A stretch of 64,000 nucleotides of DNA from an uncultured Granulosicoccaceae bacterium. Its GTDB lineage: Bacteria; Pseudomonadota; Gammaproteobacteria; Granulosicoccales; Granulosicoccaceae. Below the pieces are notes generated by a model. The model ran no database searches. It saw only the letters and a program-made list of their open reading frames with translations, and was not told where the DNA came from. The stretch is from contig CALGNZ010000118.1 in NCBI GenBank assembly GCA_937957915.1, positions 1-64,000 on the forward strand, read 5' to 3'. The position numbers and the translations under genes were made by a program. Shown in pieces: positions 38,350 through 47,066 of this stretch (positions are counted from its first letter, which is position 1; every line of letters begins with the position of its first letter).

Positions 38350-39561
38350 CTAACTGGCTGCGGACACTGGCGGAACCAGTCGTGTAGCGCAAACCAAACT
38401 GGCAACTGCCATAGCTGCCAGCAAGGCAAATGCGACCTGGTAGCTCTGCGAGTGGTCAAATATCATCCCTGCAATGATGGGCATTGCCGCCCCGCCCAGG
38501 GTACCAAAAAGCACCACCGTGCCAAAGATAGCCCCATGCTCTTTTAAACCAAAGTATTCTGCAATGGTTGGAGACACTACGGTAAATAGACCGCCATGCG
38601 CAAAGCCATAAAAAAACGCAAACACGTAAAACATGGCGATTTTATCGATAAACACCAGCGCTGTTAAGCTCAGCGCCAATGGGGTAAGACAGAAAATGTA
38701 ACTCACGCGGCCGCCAACTTTATCGACAGACAAACCTACCAGCAATCGTCCGACAATACTGCTCAACGCAATAGTAGACAACAGTGTTGCGGCAGCAGCG
38801 CCGGTCATACCACTATCGATGCCATGCGGTACGATATGCACCGGTATTGTGGTTAGTGATGCAAAAAAGAAAAACTGCATCGCACACAGCAACCAAAGCT
38901 GCGGTGTGGCGCGCGCCTGCGCAAAAGCGAAGCCTGTTGTTTCAGCTGCCATGTTGGCGCGACTGCTTTTGGTGCCACTGTCAGCCCCCGTCATCCAGGC
39001 AGCTACGCACAACACGATTGCACCTGAAATACCCATCGCAACAAATGTGTCACGCCAGCCCATCTTTGCGATAAAAAATACGACGATTAGCGGTATCAAC
39101 ATCTGTCCGGTTGCCGTACCGACTTTAACGATGCCAGTCATCAGCCCCCGACGTCGAGGATAGCTGCGTGCGACAGTAGATAGCGTGACAACATCATGTG
39201 TTGCCAGACCAACCCCCACCAGGCCAGCGTAGATCAAAAACACGTGCCAGGGCTGGCTGATACCTGACATCAGCAGATACGCCAAACCCGTACAGAGCCC
39301 GGTCACCGTCAACACCCAGCGCGGACCAAAGCGATCGTTGAGTCGTCCAGCAAGTATTGCCAGCAACCCCATACTTAAAAACCCTACTGAGGAAGCCGCT
39401 GACAGCATGGTTCTGGACCAGCCAAACTCCTGCTCTAGTTCACTAAAGAAAACGCCGTACGCAAACATATATCCGATGGTGACCGCCTGAATCAAAAATG
39501 CTCCAGCGACCACCACAGTACGTCTATCAAATTCCAGCGGCAAGGGACGAACTCCGTTCAA
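38350..39561 (-). CDS. MFS transporter
   Basis: 403 aa with about 12 membrane helices, Major Facilitator Superfamily. The loop between helices 2 and 3 reads GRLNDRFGPRWVLTV, a variant of the MFS motif, and the equivalent in the second half is GLSVDKVGGR. The N-terminal sequence (YGVFFSELEQEFGWSRTMLSAA) resembles the oxalate/formate and monocarboxylate carrier group. A link to the downstream acyl-CoA ligase (import then activation of a carboxylate) is plausible from position, but inferred. Confidence 0.85.
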   Translation of the reverse strand: MNGVRPLPLEFDRRTVVVAGAFLIQAVTIGYMFAYGVFFSELEQEFGWSRTMLSAASSVGFLSMGLLAILAGRLNDRFGPRWVLTVTGLCTGLAYLLMSGISQPWHVFLIYAGLVGVGLATHDVVTLSTVARSYPRRRGLMTGIVKVGTATGQMLIPLIVVFFIAKMGWRDTFVAMGISGAIVLCVAAWMTGADSGTKSSRANMAAETTGFAFAQARATPQLWLLCAMQFFFFASLTTIPVHIVPHGIDSGMTGAAAATLLSTIALSSIVGRLLVGLSVDKVGGRVSYIFCLTPLALSLTALVFIDKIAMFYVFAFFYGFAHGGLFTVVSPTIAEYFGLKEHGAIFGTVVLFGTLGGAAMPIIAGMIFDHSQSYQVAFALLAAMAVASLVCATRLVPPVSAAS

Positions 39562-39836
39562 TTGGGGACTTGCCAGCAGAACATGCAGACATTCTTTGCA
39601 GACAGGCAGAGTGGCTCATAGAAGTATAAACATCATGAGCAATTGTGAAATATGGCAACTGGCCATAGACAGCGGTACCGCAATAATTTACTCAGGCACC
39701 ACCAAAAGAATGCCTTGCGGATTAATTCTTACGAGGCAGTAAATTTTTGCCGGATGACAGACAATCTAAATAATCGCAGCGAGTTTGCCGTGTTATTTTG
39801 CTCATCCGCACACTTGTATTATCAGGGTATACCAGA

Positions 39837-40439
39837 ATGAACAAGAAATTTTTATTTTCAATAATTTTATCGTCAACCGCCATTGTCGCCTGCAGCCCCA
39901 GCGACACCCCGTACATAGACATGTGCCAGAAAGTCACTGGAAACCTGGTAGAGTCGATCAGCGAATGGAGCGAACCCAACAAGTCCGAGAGCGACGGCTC
40001 GCTGTTTGTCACAGTCGCTTACTCAACTTCCGTTGGCGACTCTGGAAGTGCTGTCTGCAAATATGTCGAAGGCGACAATGGCAACTATGTCACCTCGCCA
40101 AGAGCCGTTTCACTGAACGGTCGTGATGTTGAACAGAAAAAGGTAATGGTTGCGACGTTGAAGTCAACAAAAGCTACCTTCAAGGAGTCTGCTGAGGAGA
40201 CCAAAGAACAGGCAACCGAGCTAGCCTCGGAGGCGTCTGAAAAAGCAGCTGAATTGGCGGTAAAGGCAGAAGAGATGGCCGGCGACGCGAAAGTGAAAGC
40301 AACTGAACTGGCCGGTAAAGCTCAGGAAAAAGCAACAGAGCTGGCCGGGCAGGCAGCGGACATTGCAGATGTGGCAAAAGAAAAGGCACGGCAAGCCGCA
40401 CTTGAGGCCAGCAAGTCTGTTCAGCAAAAGCTCGAATAG
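39837..40439 (+). CDS. Lipoprotein with LEA-like helical repeats
   Basis: 200 aa. A lipoprotein signal peptide ends IVAC (Cys19). Residues about 20-100 form a globular-looking domain with two or three Cys (DMCQK, SAVCKY). From about 115 to the end the sequence is almost purely Ala/Glu/Lys/Gln/Thr in imperfect 11-residue periods such as KATELAGKAQE and KATELAGQAAD. Such periods form amphipathic or coiled helices, as in LEA/apolipoprotein-like proteins. The ATG at 39837 is chosen because it begins the signal peptide; the open frame extends 13 codons upstream. Function unknown; an envelope-stress or protective role is only a guess from repeat type. A strong hairpin follows the gene. Confidence 0.8.
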   Translation: MNKKFLFSIILSSTAIVACSPSDTPYIDMCQKVTGNLVESISEWSEPNKSESDGSLFVTVAYSTSVGDSGSAVCKYVEGDNGNYVTSPRAVSLNGRDVEQKKVMVATLKSTKATFKESAEETKEQATELASEASEKAAELAVKAEEMAGDAKVKATELAGKAQEKATELAGQAADIADVAKEKARQAALEASKSVQQKLE

Positions 40440-40461
40440 CAGCACACTGAAAATTGACGGA

Positions 40462-40488
40462 GCGATAGTGGCAATCTGCCACTATCGC
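40462..40488. repeat. Perfect 12-bp inverted repeat
   Basis: GCGATAGTGGCA and TGCCACTATCGC separated by 3 bp, 22 bp after the lipoprotein stop. It is terminator-like in position and stability, but no U-tract follows on either strand. Confidence 0.7.
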
Positions 40489-40695
40489 ACCAGTCAAACA
40501 TTCCACCCTGGAATCTAATGGCCAGGACGCTCTGAATTGATCTTCCGGCACGCCTGGCAAACCAGGCCAGAGCACAGGGGAATGCGGTCTTCCGGCAAAC
40601 GGTACAATTCATCAAAGACAGGCGAACATTCACCACCTATACTCGAACTAGCTTCACTATGGTGATGCAGACCATTATCGGCAAGGAGCAAACCG

Positions 40696-41232
40696 ATGAA
40701 ATTTTGGCGAACGTTACCGCGCCGCACTGGCGCTGGCTTTATAATATTAACAGCTCTGCTTGTGCTCGCTCTGTCAGCCTCACGGGCGTCAGCACAGAAT
40801 TTTCTTGTTGAATACACAGACGAGAAGCTCTCGGTTCAAGCTAACAATACCCAGATCAAAGAACTGTTGCTTGAGATTCAGAATAAAACCGGCATCCGGG
40901 TAAATTTTATTGCTGAACCGAAAAACTCGGTTTCACTCAACATAATCGACCAGTCTGTCGAGACTGCGATTGCGAAGATCACCGAAAACCACATGATTAT
41001 CCACGACATCGTCAACGGAAAAAAAACCATCAGTGAGTTAATCATTATTTCTGATGATCCTGAATTGAGAAGCTCCGGCGGTGGCTCAGCCAACCTGCCA
41101 AGCGGGCAACCGGCACCCGCTGTCGAGGAACCCTCTCCAACAAACGAACCATCGACTGAACCAGGTAACGAGCTGAATCCGGAAAACACCCCGTCCACTG
41201 ACAATTCCACACCTCCACCCAATTCAAATTAG
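40696..41232 (+). CDS. Periplasmic protein with STN-like domain
   Basis: 178 aa. An N-terminal signal sequence or anchor (about residues 14-34, ending SRASAQ) precedes a compact domain at about 38-115: LSVQANNTQIKELLLEIQNKTGIRVNF, then a beta-alpha-beta pattern. This matches the STN (secretin and TonB short N-terminal) fold. The tail from about 130 is Pro/Ser/Thr/Asn/Glu-rich and probably disordered. No secretin or TonB-receptor barrel follows, so it is a stand-alone STN-like protein of unknown role. GGAGC precedes the ATG. Its proximity to the pilus locus is suggestive but a divergent gene lies between. Confidence 0.72.
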   Translation: MKFWRTLPRRTGAGFIILTALLVLALSASRASAQNFLVEYTDEKLSVQANNTQIKELLLEIQNKTGIRVNFIAEPKNSVSLNIIDQSVETAIAKITENHMIIHDIVNGKKTISELIIISDDPELRSSGGGSANLPSGQPAPAVEEPSPTNEPSTEPGNELNPENTPSTDNSTPPPNSN

Positions 41233-41264
41233 CTTATAGAGCGGTTACGCCAACGCCGGCTCTA

Positions 41265-43256
41265 CTAATCTATTTGACCAATGGCGATGGCGATGATTGT
41301 CGATTCAAAAAAGGTAACCTGGCCCTGGTAGTCAACTGCGTTATCGTGCCGCTGTAGCTTCACTTGTATTTGGCTGGCCCCTGCCAGCTCGGCTTTCTCT
41401 GTCGCCATACGCACTACCAGATCACTTGCCCAGCTTGCTGCCTCTTCCAGATCATCAAACTCGCGTTGCTGCTCTGGGGCATGAACCATAACCCGCTTCG
41501 CGGATACAGGCGTTATAGTCAGTTGTGCAGTCTGCTTGACCTGCCCGACCACCGCGCCAATGGCATTGGCCACATCAGCATCTGCAGGCACAATCACCTC
41601 AGTCTCCAACAGCCGGCTTATCGGCGGATAGAAATTTGAAGCGGGAGCTCCAATGCCCACCACAGGCAATGATAATTGCGCTTTCATTCCCAACAAAGAA
41701 CCGTCTTCTGTATTGCTGACAAACATCTTTCGCAGCAGCGCAGATTCGCGCTGGTGCAGTCCGATGCCAAACTGTCCTCTGCTATCGTTTAACGCGGCAC
41801 TGACCAGACACAATGCGGATTCTTCCGATACCTGAGCCAAAATGTCTTTGCAAAAGTCTTCGGCACTATCCCATGCTCTGCCCAAATTAAATGCGCTGTA
41901 GCGACTTAGCAAGGTAGCGCCAAGCACCGACGCTTGCGAATTCCACTGCTCGTGCCAACCATTAACATGCGCTGCATCAGTGGGTGTGAAGCCGGCTAAG
42001 GTCAATAGCCCCATCTCTATAAGCCGCTTCATTGCCAGTGAAAAATGTCTTTCCGCAAACACCGACTGCATCGACTGAGGATTATCAGCTACCTGATCTA
42101 TCAAGGAGCGCTGCTGCCCGGTCAGCTTCGTGCCAGCATCCGGGTGTCGACGCAATACAATAAAACGCGCCATGTTGGTTTTAACCCAGTCTTCTTCAGT
42201 GAAAGCCTTAAGCACCTCAAGCACCTGCGGGTGATGAGTGGCCAGGACACACAACGGCATTACCTTTTGCGGGCCAATACTGAATGTGCGGGCTTCGCGG
42301 TCGTAAAGTATTTCGCTGTCTCCCCCCAGCCCGTGTGTATCTATCTGTACCGCCTCTACCATGGTGCGCCAGCCGTTAACGGAGGCACCTTCAGCACTCA
42401 GCCTTGGCATTCCATTTCGAATCATTGCCACATCTGTGGTCGTGCCACCGATGTCTGCTACCAGCATGTCATCAAGGTTAGCTAGAAATTGCGCACCTAC
42501 AACACTCGCGGCGGGCCCCGAGAGAATGGTTTCGACCGGCGTCTGGCGGGCAAAGTCGGCACTGACCAGGGTACCGTCACCGCGCACGACCATAAGGGGC
42601 GCGGTAATGCCGTTTTCCTTAAGCGTGTTGAGTGTGGCTGAGATCAGGTCTTGTATCAGAGGTATCAAACGCGCATTGATCAACGCTGTGAGCGCCCGGC
42701 GTGGCGCATCAAGAGATGCACTGAGTTCATGCCCACAGCTAACCGGCATACCGGTCTTTTCTCGAATCAGGTTTTTCAGCGCCAGCTCATGTGCAGAGTT
42801 TCTCACCGCAAACATCGACGACACGGCAATAGCCGATACGGTTCCATCGAGCTTTTCCAGCGCAGTGCTGGCTGCTGCCAGGTCAAGCGCCTCTTTCTCG
42901 ATGCCACCAGCATCATGACCACCAGTCAGCATTACAATCGGCAGATCACGAGCCGCATCGGACAGATTGGCCAACTTGAGTTGAGACGCCCGATAGCCGA
43001 CCAGAAACAGCGCCGCCCTCGCACCATGCCCTTCTACAATCGAATTCGTGGCCAGCGTCGTCGACAGACAAACCATACTCACATCTGCCGGGTCTTTGCC
43101 TGCCAACACTTGCCGAATAGATGCAGCGATCCCTTCAACCAGGTTGTGTCTGGTTGTCAGAGACTTGGCTTTAGCAATGACCTGACGACTGGATTGCTCC
43201 ATGAGAACAGCGTCGGTGTAGGTTCCACCGGTATCTATTCCAAGCCTGAGACTCAT
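41265..43256 (-). CDS. Hydantoinase/oxoprolinase family protein (HyuA-type)
   Basis: 663 aa. N-terminal Hydant_A_N domain with the ATP-binding start LGIDTGGTYTDAVLM (residues 4-18). The Hydantoinase_A core carries STTLATNSIVEGHG near 65 and the phosphate loop VADIGGTTTDVAM near 266. The family uses ATP to open cyclic imides or 5-oxoproline, or in related enzymes to carboxylate ketones. Usual partners (HyuB or acetone carboxylase subunits) are absent here. The protein could act alone or with a subunit elsewhere. Confidence 0.85.
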   Translation of the reverse strand: MSLRLGIDTGGTYTDAVLMEQSSRQVIAKAKSLTTRHNLVEGIAASIRQVLAGKDPADVSMVCLSTTLATNSIVEGHGARAALFLVGYRASQLKLANLSDAARDLPIVMLTGGHDAGGIEKEALDLAAASTALEKLDGTVSAIAVSSMFAVRNSAHELALKNLIREKTGMPVSCGHELSASLDAPRRALTALINARLIPLIQDLISATLNTLKENGITAPLMVVRGDGTLVSADFARQTPVETILSGPAASVVGAQFLANLDDMLVADIGGTTTDVAMIRNGMPRLSAEGASVNGWRTMVEAVQIDTHGLGGDSEILYDREARTFSIGPQKVMPLCVLATHHPQVLEVLKAFTEEDWVKTNMARFIVLRRHPDAGTKLTGQQRSLIDQVADNPQSMQSVFAERHFSLAMKRLIEMGLLTLAGFTPTDAAHVNGWHEQWNSQASVLGATLLSRYSAFNLGRAWDSAEDFCKDILAQVSEESALCLVSAALNDSRGQFGIGLHQRESALLRKMFVSNTEDGSLLGMKAQLSLPVVGIGAPASNFYPPISRLLETEVIVPADADVANAIGAVVGQVKQTAQLTITPVSAKRVMVHAPEQQREFDDLEEAASWASDLVVRMATEKAELAGASQIQVKLQRHDNAVDYQGQVTFFESTIIAIAIGQID

Positions 43257-43524
43257 CTAACACACCCCGATTCTTATTTTCACAACTATATAAGCTTATC
43301 TGAAATCCCCGGAGATTCCCGAAACGACTGATGCAATCGCATCTTGTCGTAAAAGCCTACCCGTTCACAAATCGATAAATCCACACGGCATGGCAAAAGC
43401 GGCCGAGCGCGAATTTAGTACTGAAATATCAACCTGAAAGGATTGACAGCTACGACAGTACTTGAAAACAACCGAACACCTTTTCATTTAACTGATGGCA
43501 ACACGAGTCGATACGCCCGGTGAT

Positions 43525-44082
43525 ATGAAAAATCATAATGGCTTCACACTCATAGAACTACTGATAACAGTAGTCATCCTCGGGATCATGGCATCAATTG
43601 CCGTACCCAATTTCGGCACCTTCGTGCGCAATAGTCAGCGCTCGGGTGCCTACAACGCTTTGGCAGGCACGATCAATCTGGCTCGCCTTGAAGCGATCAA
43701 ACGATCACGGGTTGTCGTACTTTGCGCCAGTAATAATTCGACCAGTTGTCAAACGTCTGTTACAGCCAACTGGAACGACGGCTGGCTGGTCTTTGTCGAT
43801 GAAAACGGTGATGGTGTTCTGGATGCAGGAGAGACTGTTTTAAAACGGGAAGACCCTGGTGCCAACGGACTCACTATTACCAGCAGCCTCGGCGCGTTGA
43901 TTTCCCTTGCGCCACGTGGACGGCTTCGCGATCAGGGCACAGTGTTGATTTGCGATGGTAGCGATGCGGAAAAAGCAATGGCGCTCAATCTCTGGGTGAC
44001 CGGACTGGGCCGTATCGCCACAGATAGTGATGGCGATGGCATTGTCGAAGACATCGCCGGCGCCAACGTCACCTGTCAGTAA
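43525..44082 (+). CDS. fimT: Type IV pilus minor pilin FimT/GspH-like, set 1
   Basis: 185 aa class III prepilin: short leader, then G-FTLIELLITVVILGIM, with Glu5 and the hydrophobic helix. The C-terminal GspH/FimT beta-domain follows (LARLEAIKRSRVVVL, typical of FimT). I chose the ATG at 43525, giving a 6-residue leader; the frame opens 10 codons earlier. First gene of minor-pilin set 1, followed by pilV, pilW and pilX. FimT/FimU-type pilins belong to the priming tip complex, and FimT of some species binds DNA during transformation. Confidence 0.9.
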   Translation: MKNHNGFTLIELLITVVILGIMASIAVPNFGTFVRNSQRSGAYNALAGTINLARLEAIKRSRVVVLCASNNSTSCQTSVTANWNDGWLVFVDENGDGVLDAGETVLKREDPGANGLTITSSLGALISLAPRGRLRDQGTVLICDGSDAEKAMALNLWVTGLGRIATDSDGDGIVEDIAGANVTCQ

Positions 44083-44118
44083 TACCCTGTTTGATACGTA
44101 AAATGAGTAATAGATATC

Positions 44119-44604
44119 GTGAATAGCAAAAGACATTCTGGCGGCTTTGCCATGATCGAGGTATTGCTGGCTGTTGTTGTCCTTGCGATTGGCCTGTTGG
44201 CAGGGTCAAAGATGCAACTACTTGGCCTCAACGCCACTCAGGGTGCGATGATGCGATCTCATGCCAGCATGGCTGTTAACGACATTATTGATCGCATGCG
44301 TGTCAACCCTGATGGCGTCAAGGCAGGCGCCTACGATGGAGCGTCTACTGATTCACCGCCCGGAGATCCTGGCTGCGCTGATCTGGGGTGTACTCCCACG
44401 GAACTCGCGCAACATGATCTGAGAGTCTGGGCAAGTTACTTTGGCAAGGCTCAGGGCACTGACACGGCTGTCGCTATACACAAAGCCACAGGTAGCATCG
44501 AAGTCAGTGCAGCAACGCAAGTCCGAACTGTTACTGTCACATGGGAAGAATTAGTCGAAGGTGAGATCGAGGTCCGATCAGTGGCCGTTGGCGTTCGTCT
44601 TTAA
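44119..44604 (+). CDS. pilV: Type IV pilus minor pilin PilV, set 1
   Basis: 161 aa, starts with GTG. Prepilin leader of 9 residues ending Gly, then FAMIEVLLAVVVLAIGLLA (Glu5 present). The sequence LNATQGAMMRSHASMAVNDIIDRMRVNP is the characteristic PilV post-helix region. Lies 36 bp after fimT and 22 bp before the pilW start. PilV links the minor-pilin core to the PilY1 adhesin in the best-studied systems. Confidence 0.9.
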   Translation: MNSKRHSGGFAMIEVLLAVVVLAIGLLAGSKMQLLGLNATQGAMMRSHASMAVNDIIDRMRVNPDGVKAGAYDGASTDSPPGDPGCADLGCTPTELAQHDLRVWASYFGKAQGTDTAVAIHKATGSIEVSAATQVRTVTVTWEELVEGEIEVRSVAVGVRL

Positions 44605-44626
44605 GCACAGAAAATCAGGGTCAATC

Positions 44627-45712
44627 ATGAATCACAAACAATCCGGTTACTCGCTAATCGAGTTGATGATCGCTTCCGTTATTGGGCTGGTAGTACTGTC
44701 AGGTGCGGTTACTATATTCACCAGTAACAAGGCATCTCAGTCCTTGTCTCTCGGCATGTCCCAGGTGCAGGAAAACGGGCGAGTCGCGTTGGATATTATC
44801 GCCAATGGTCTGCGCCTGGCCGGCTACCAGGGGTGCACCAACGGCATCCAGGAGCCGGTAGTGCTTGCGAACACTGCTCCTCCTATTTCCCTGGTCAGCG
44901 AGTCAGTCTGGGGCTCCAGATTCGATGGCAGCATGTGGGTCCCGTCACGTCCCGCTGACCTGAACCAGATTGGCAATATGCCCATTGCCGACACTGACGT
45001 TATTTACGTCAAGCACGGAAGTGGAAGAGCAACAATTCTAAACGCACCGGGTATGGCAGACGCGAACGTCAATCCTATTATCCTGGCCAGGAACCCCGAT
45101 CAACTGGATGTTGGAGATCTGGTGATGATTTCCGATTGCATAGGCTCCGATATCTTTCGCGCCACACTGGTGTCACCTGGTACAACCAATGTAGCGGTAG
45201 GTTTCAATGCCGTTGACAACAGCCAGGCTAACCTGAGCAGAGCCTATACCGTAACCGGCAACCCCGCTTTCGACCCGATGAGGGTGATGCGATTTGAATC
45301 AAATGCCTATTTCGTCGCCGACAGCGGACGTATTGACAAGGCAGGCCAGAGCATCAGATCTCTTTTCGTACTCGATACCACAGCATCACCGATTGGCGCC
45401 CCCACAGAATTGGTAGAAGGAGTGGAGAACCTGCAGGTCGTCTACGGCGAGCGTCTGGCCAATGGCTCAATACGCTATTTACCCGCGGATGATGCAAATC
45501 TGGATATGGCGAAGGTCACCAGTGTACAAGTCGGATTACTGCTCAGGTCAGTCGATCAAATATCATCACGAGAAGACAGCAAAACTTATCTTGTTGCCAA
45601 TCGGGAAATAGGGCCACCAGGCGGCAGTACAACGATCAGCCATACTGGTGGAAGGTACTTACGAGCGGCATTTAATACAACAGTGCGTCTTCGCAATCGC
45701 GCCTTGCCCTAA
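44627..45712 (+). CDS. pilW: Type IV pilus minor pilin PilW, set 1
   Basis: 361 aa. Leader MNHKQSG, then YSLIELMIASVIGLVVLSGA with Glu5. The large C-terminal domain has PilW-type features (QENGRVALDIIANGLRLAGYQGC). The ATG at 44627 has an AGGG site 7 bp upstream. It is about 85 residues longer than the set 2 PilW. Confidence 0.92.
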   Translation: MNHKQSGYSLIELMIASVIGLVVLSGAVTIFTSNKASQSLSLGMSQVQENGRVALDIIANGLRLAGYQGCTNGIQEPVVLANTAPPISLVSESVWGSRFDGSMWVPSRPADLNQIGNMPIADTDVIYVKHGSGRATILNAPGMADANVNPIILARNPDQLDVGDLVMISDCIGSDIFRATLVSPGTTNVAVGFNAVDNSQANLSRAYTVTGNPAFDPMRVMRFESNAYFVADSGRIDKAGQSIRSLFVLDTTASPIGAPTELVEGVENLQVVYGERLANGSIRYLPADDANLDMAKVTSVQVGLLLRSVDQISSREDSKTYLVANREIGPPGGSTTISHTGGRYLRAAFNTTVRLRNRALP

Positions 45713-45734
45713 CCAATACGCCTTGGAGCAGTAA

Positions 45735-46172
45735 ATGCAGCATTCAATACAAAAACAACAGGGCGCAACACTATTCGTTGCCCTGATTATTCTGGTTGTG
45801 GTGACACTCATCGGTGTCACGGCTATGAAAAACGCCAATGTCGAAGAGCAAATGTCATCGAACCTCTATCAAAAGAACCTGACTTTTCAGGCATCTGAAA
45901 GTGCCGTCGAATCAACGATTAACAATTTCGCCCTGATTCAGGCTGCGATGACCTCAAACGTGCCCGTTGTGCAAAACGTTGATGTCCCTATTCCAAATAC
46001 AACTGCTACTGTCACATATGCATCCGCCGGATCCGGCATGGCGGTCGGAAGCTCTGCGAACCTGTTTAGCGGCATGCGCTTAATGATTACAGCAACCGGA
46101 CAGATACCGGACTTAAATGCAAGAACAGTGACCGTGCATGGCGTAGTCAGACTTGCACCAGGCGGCGGCTAG
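45735..46172 (+). CDS. pilX: Type IV pilus minor pilin PilX, set 1
   Basis: 145 aa. Short leader, then G-ATLFVALIILVVVTLIGVTAM (PilX N-terminal domain; no Glu5, as in many PilX). The segment NANVEEQMSSNLYQKNLTFQASESAVES is the conserved PilX region. A GGAG site precedes the ATG. Last gene of set 1; no pilY1 follows here, the next pilY1 being 2.8 kb downstream after set 2. Confidence 0.9.
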   Translation: MQHSIQKQQGATLFVALIILVVVTLIGVTAMKNANVEEQMSSNLYQKNLTFQASESAVESTINNFALIQAAMTSNVPVVQNVDVPIPNTTATVTYASAGSGMAVGSSANLFSGMRLMITATGQIPDLNARTVTVHGVVRLAPGGG

Positions 46173-46526
46173 AATTAGCGATCCGATTTATCTGTCACCG
46201 AGCGCCAAAGACTCGACACATGACACGCGCGAGGGCACGAATCTACGTGCCTTTACCTGATTAGAGTATTCTGCACTTCCATTTTTCTAATGCCAACTGG
46301 TCCGGATGATCAGTCGGCGACCAATCGGCAACAACAGGTTACCTTTTTTCACGCCAGGCTCCGTCTTAAACAACAAGAGCTGCCGAATGACACGTACTAC
46401 TGACCTTCATTCCTGCTTATTAAATTCCCCAAAATCTAAAACCTGACGCATTGCTCGCAACTGCCATACCCATTGGCGTGAGATTTGCGATAACCCTCCG
46501 GTCTATTCGTGTTCAACCGTGAGGTT
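46173..46526. other. Intergenic region between the two minor-pilin sets
   Basis: 354 bp without a gene, the largest gap in the pilus locus. I found no pilY1 or pilE remnant in any frame. It holds a sigma-54-like promoter at 46474-46488. An antisense open stretch running into fimT2 has no protein-like features. Confidence 0.6.
46474..46488 (+). promoter_or_regulatory. Sigma-54-like promoter before minor-pilin set 2
   Basis: TGGCGTG-AGAT-TTGC fits the -24/-12 layout TGGCACG-N4-TTGC with the invariant GG and GC in correct spacing and two mismatches in the -24 box. The predicted start near 46500 leaves a 25-30 nt leader to the fimT2 ATG. Sigma-54 control is known for pilin genes in Pseudomonas; here it is inferred from the motif alone. 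Confidence 0.4.
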
Positions 46527-47066
46527 ATGAAATTTCCTGCATTACATAACAGTCGCGGCATCACGCTAATCGAGCTTTTGATAGTAATCGTCATCGTTGG
46601 CGTGCTAGCTGGTTTGGCGGGGCCAAACTTCTCCACACTGATGGCAGAAAGATCAGTCGCTGCAGAGACGAGACGTGTCATAAGCACACTGAAACTTGCT
46701 CGCAGCGAAGCCCGCGCCAGAGGCTCCATTGTGACTCTCAGCCGAGCAGGCAGCCAGGACTGGAGTGGCCCCATCGATATTTATGTCGATGTAACCGCTG
46801 CTAATCAGCCCCTCAACGGTGCCGATGACCTGGTAAGAAGCGAAGCCCCATCCAACCGATCAGTCAGTGCTGTGGATGATCAGGATTCCAGCGACACCTG
46901 GATTAGTTTCAACATGAAAGGCTGGTTGGCCGAGACCAACCCTGTGTTGATCGCAATCTGTTCGGACGCACTCGACGACTCGTCAGGCATGTACGTTGCT
47001 ATCAACCGGGTCGGCAAAATTCGCGAGCGCCAGATAGGCTTTGACAGCAGAGGTTGCAACCCCTAG
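46527..47066 (+). CDS. fimT: Type IV pilus minor pilin FimT/FimU-like, set 2
   Basis: 179 aa. Leader MKFPALHNSRG, then ITLIELLIVIVIVGVLAGLAG with Glu5. The region SVAAETRRVISTLKLARSEARARGS is typical of GspH/FimT. The ATG at 46527 has a GAGG site; the frame opens 6 codons earlier. It has Ile at mature position 1 where most type IV pilins have Phe. pilV2 starts immediately after its stop (TAG-ATG). Confidence 0.9.
   Translation: MKFPALHNSRGITLIELLIVIVIVGVLAGLAGPNFSTLMAERSVAAETRRVISTLKLARSEARARGSIVTLSRAGSQDWSGPIDIYVDVTAANQPLNGADDLVRSEAPSNRSVSAVDDQDSSDTWISFNMKGWLAETNPVLIAICSDALDDSSGMYVAINRVGKIRERQIGFDSRGCNP

Noticed and set aside
40515-40817. Minus-strand frame ending in a Cys-containing segment (CSGLVCQAC)
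   Set aside because: The C-terminal half looks slightly protein-like, but there is no usable start or ribosome-binding site and it overlaps the start of the STN-like gene; kept only as a possible small gene to test.
43443-43448. TTGACA -35-like box upstream of minor-pilin set 1
   Set aside because: No matching -10 box at the right distance, so no promoter is claimed.
46436-46774. 112-codon minus-strand frame at the start of fimT2
   Set aside because: Antisense shadow of a clear prepilin gene.
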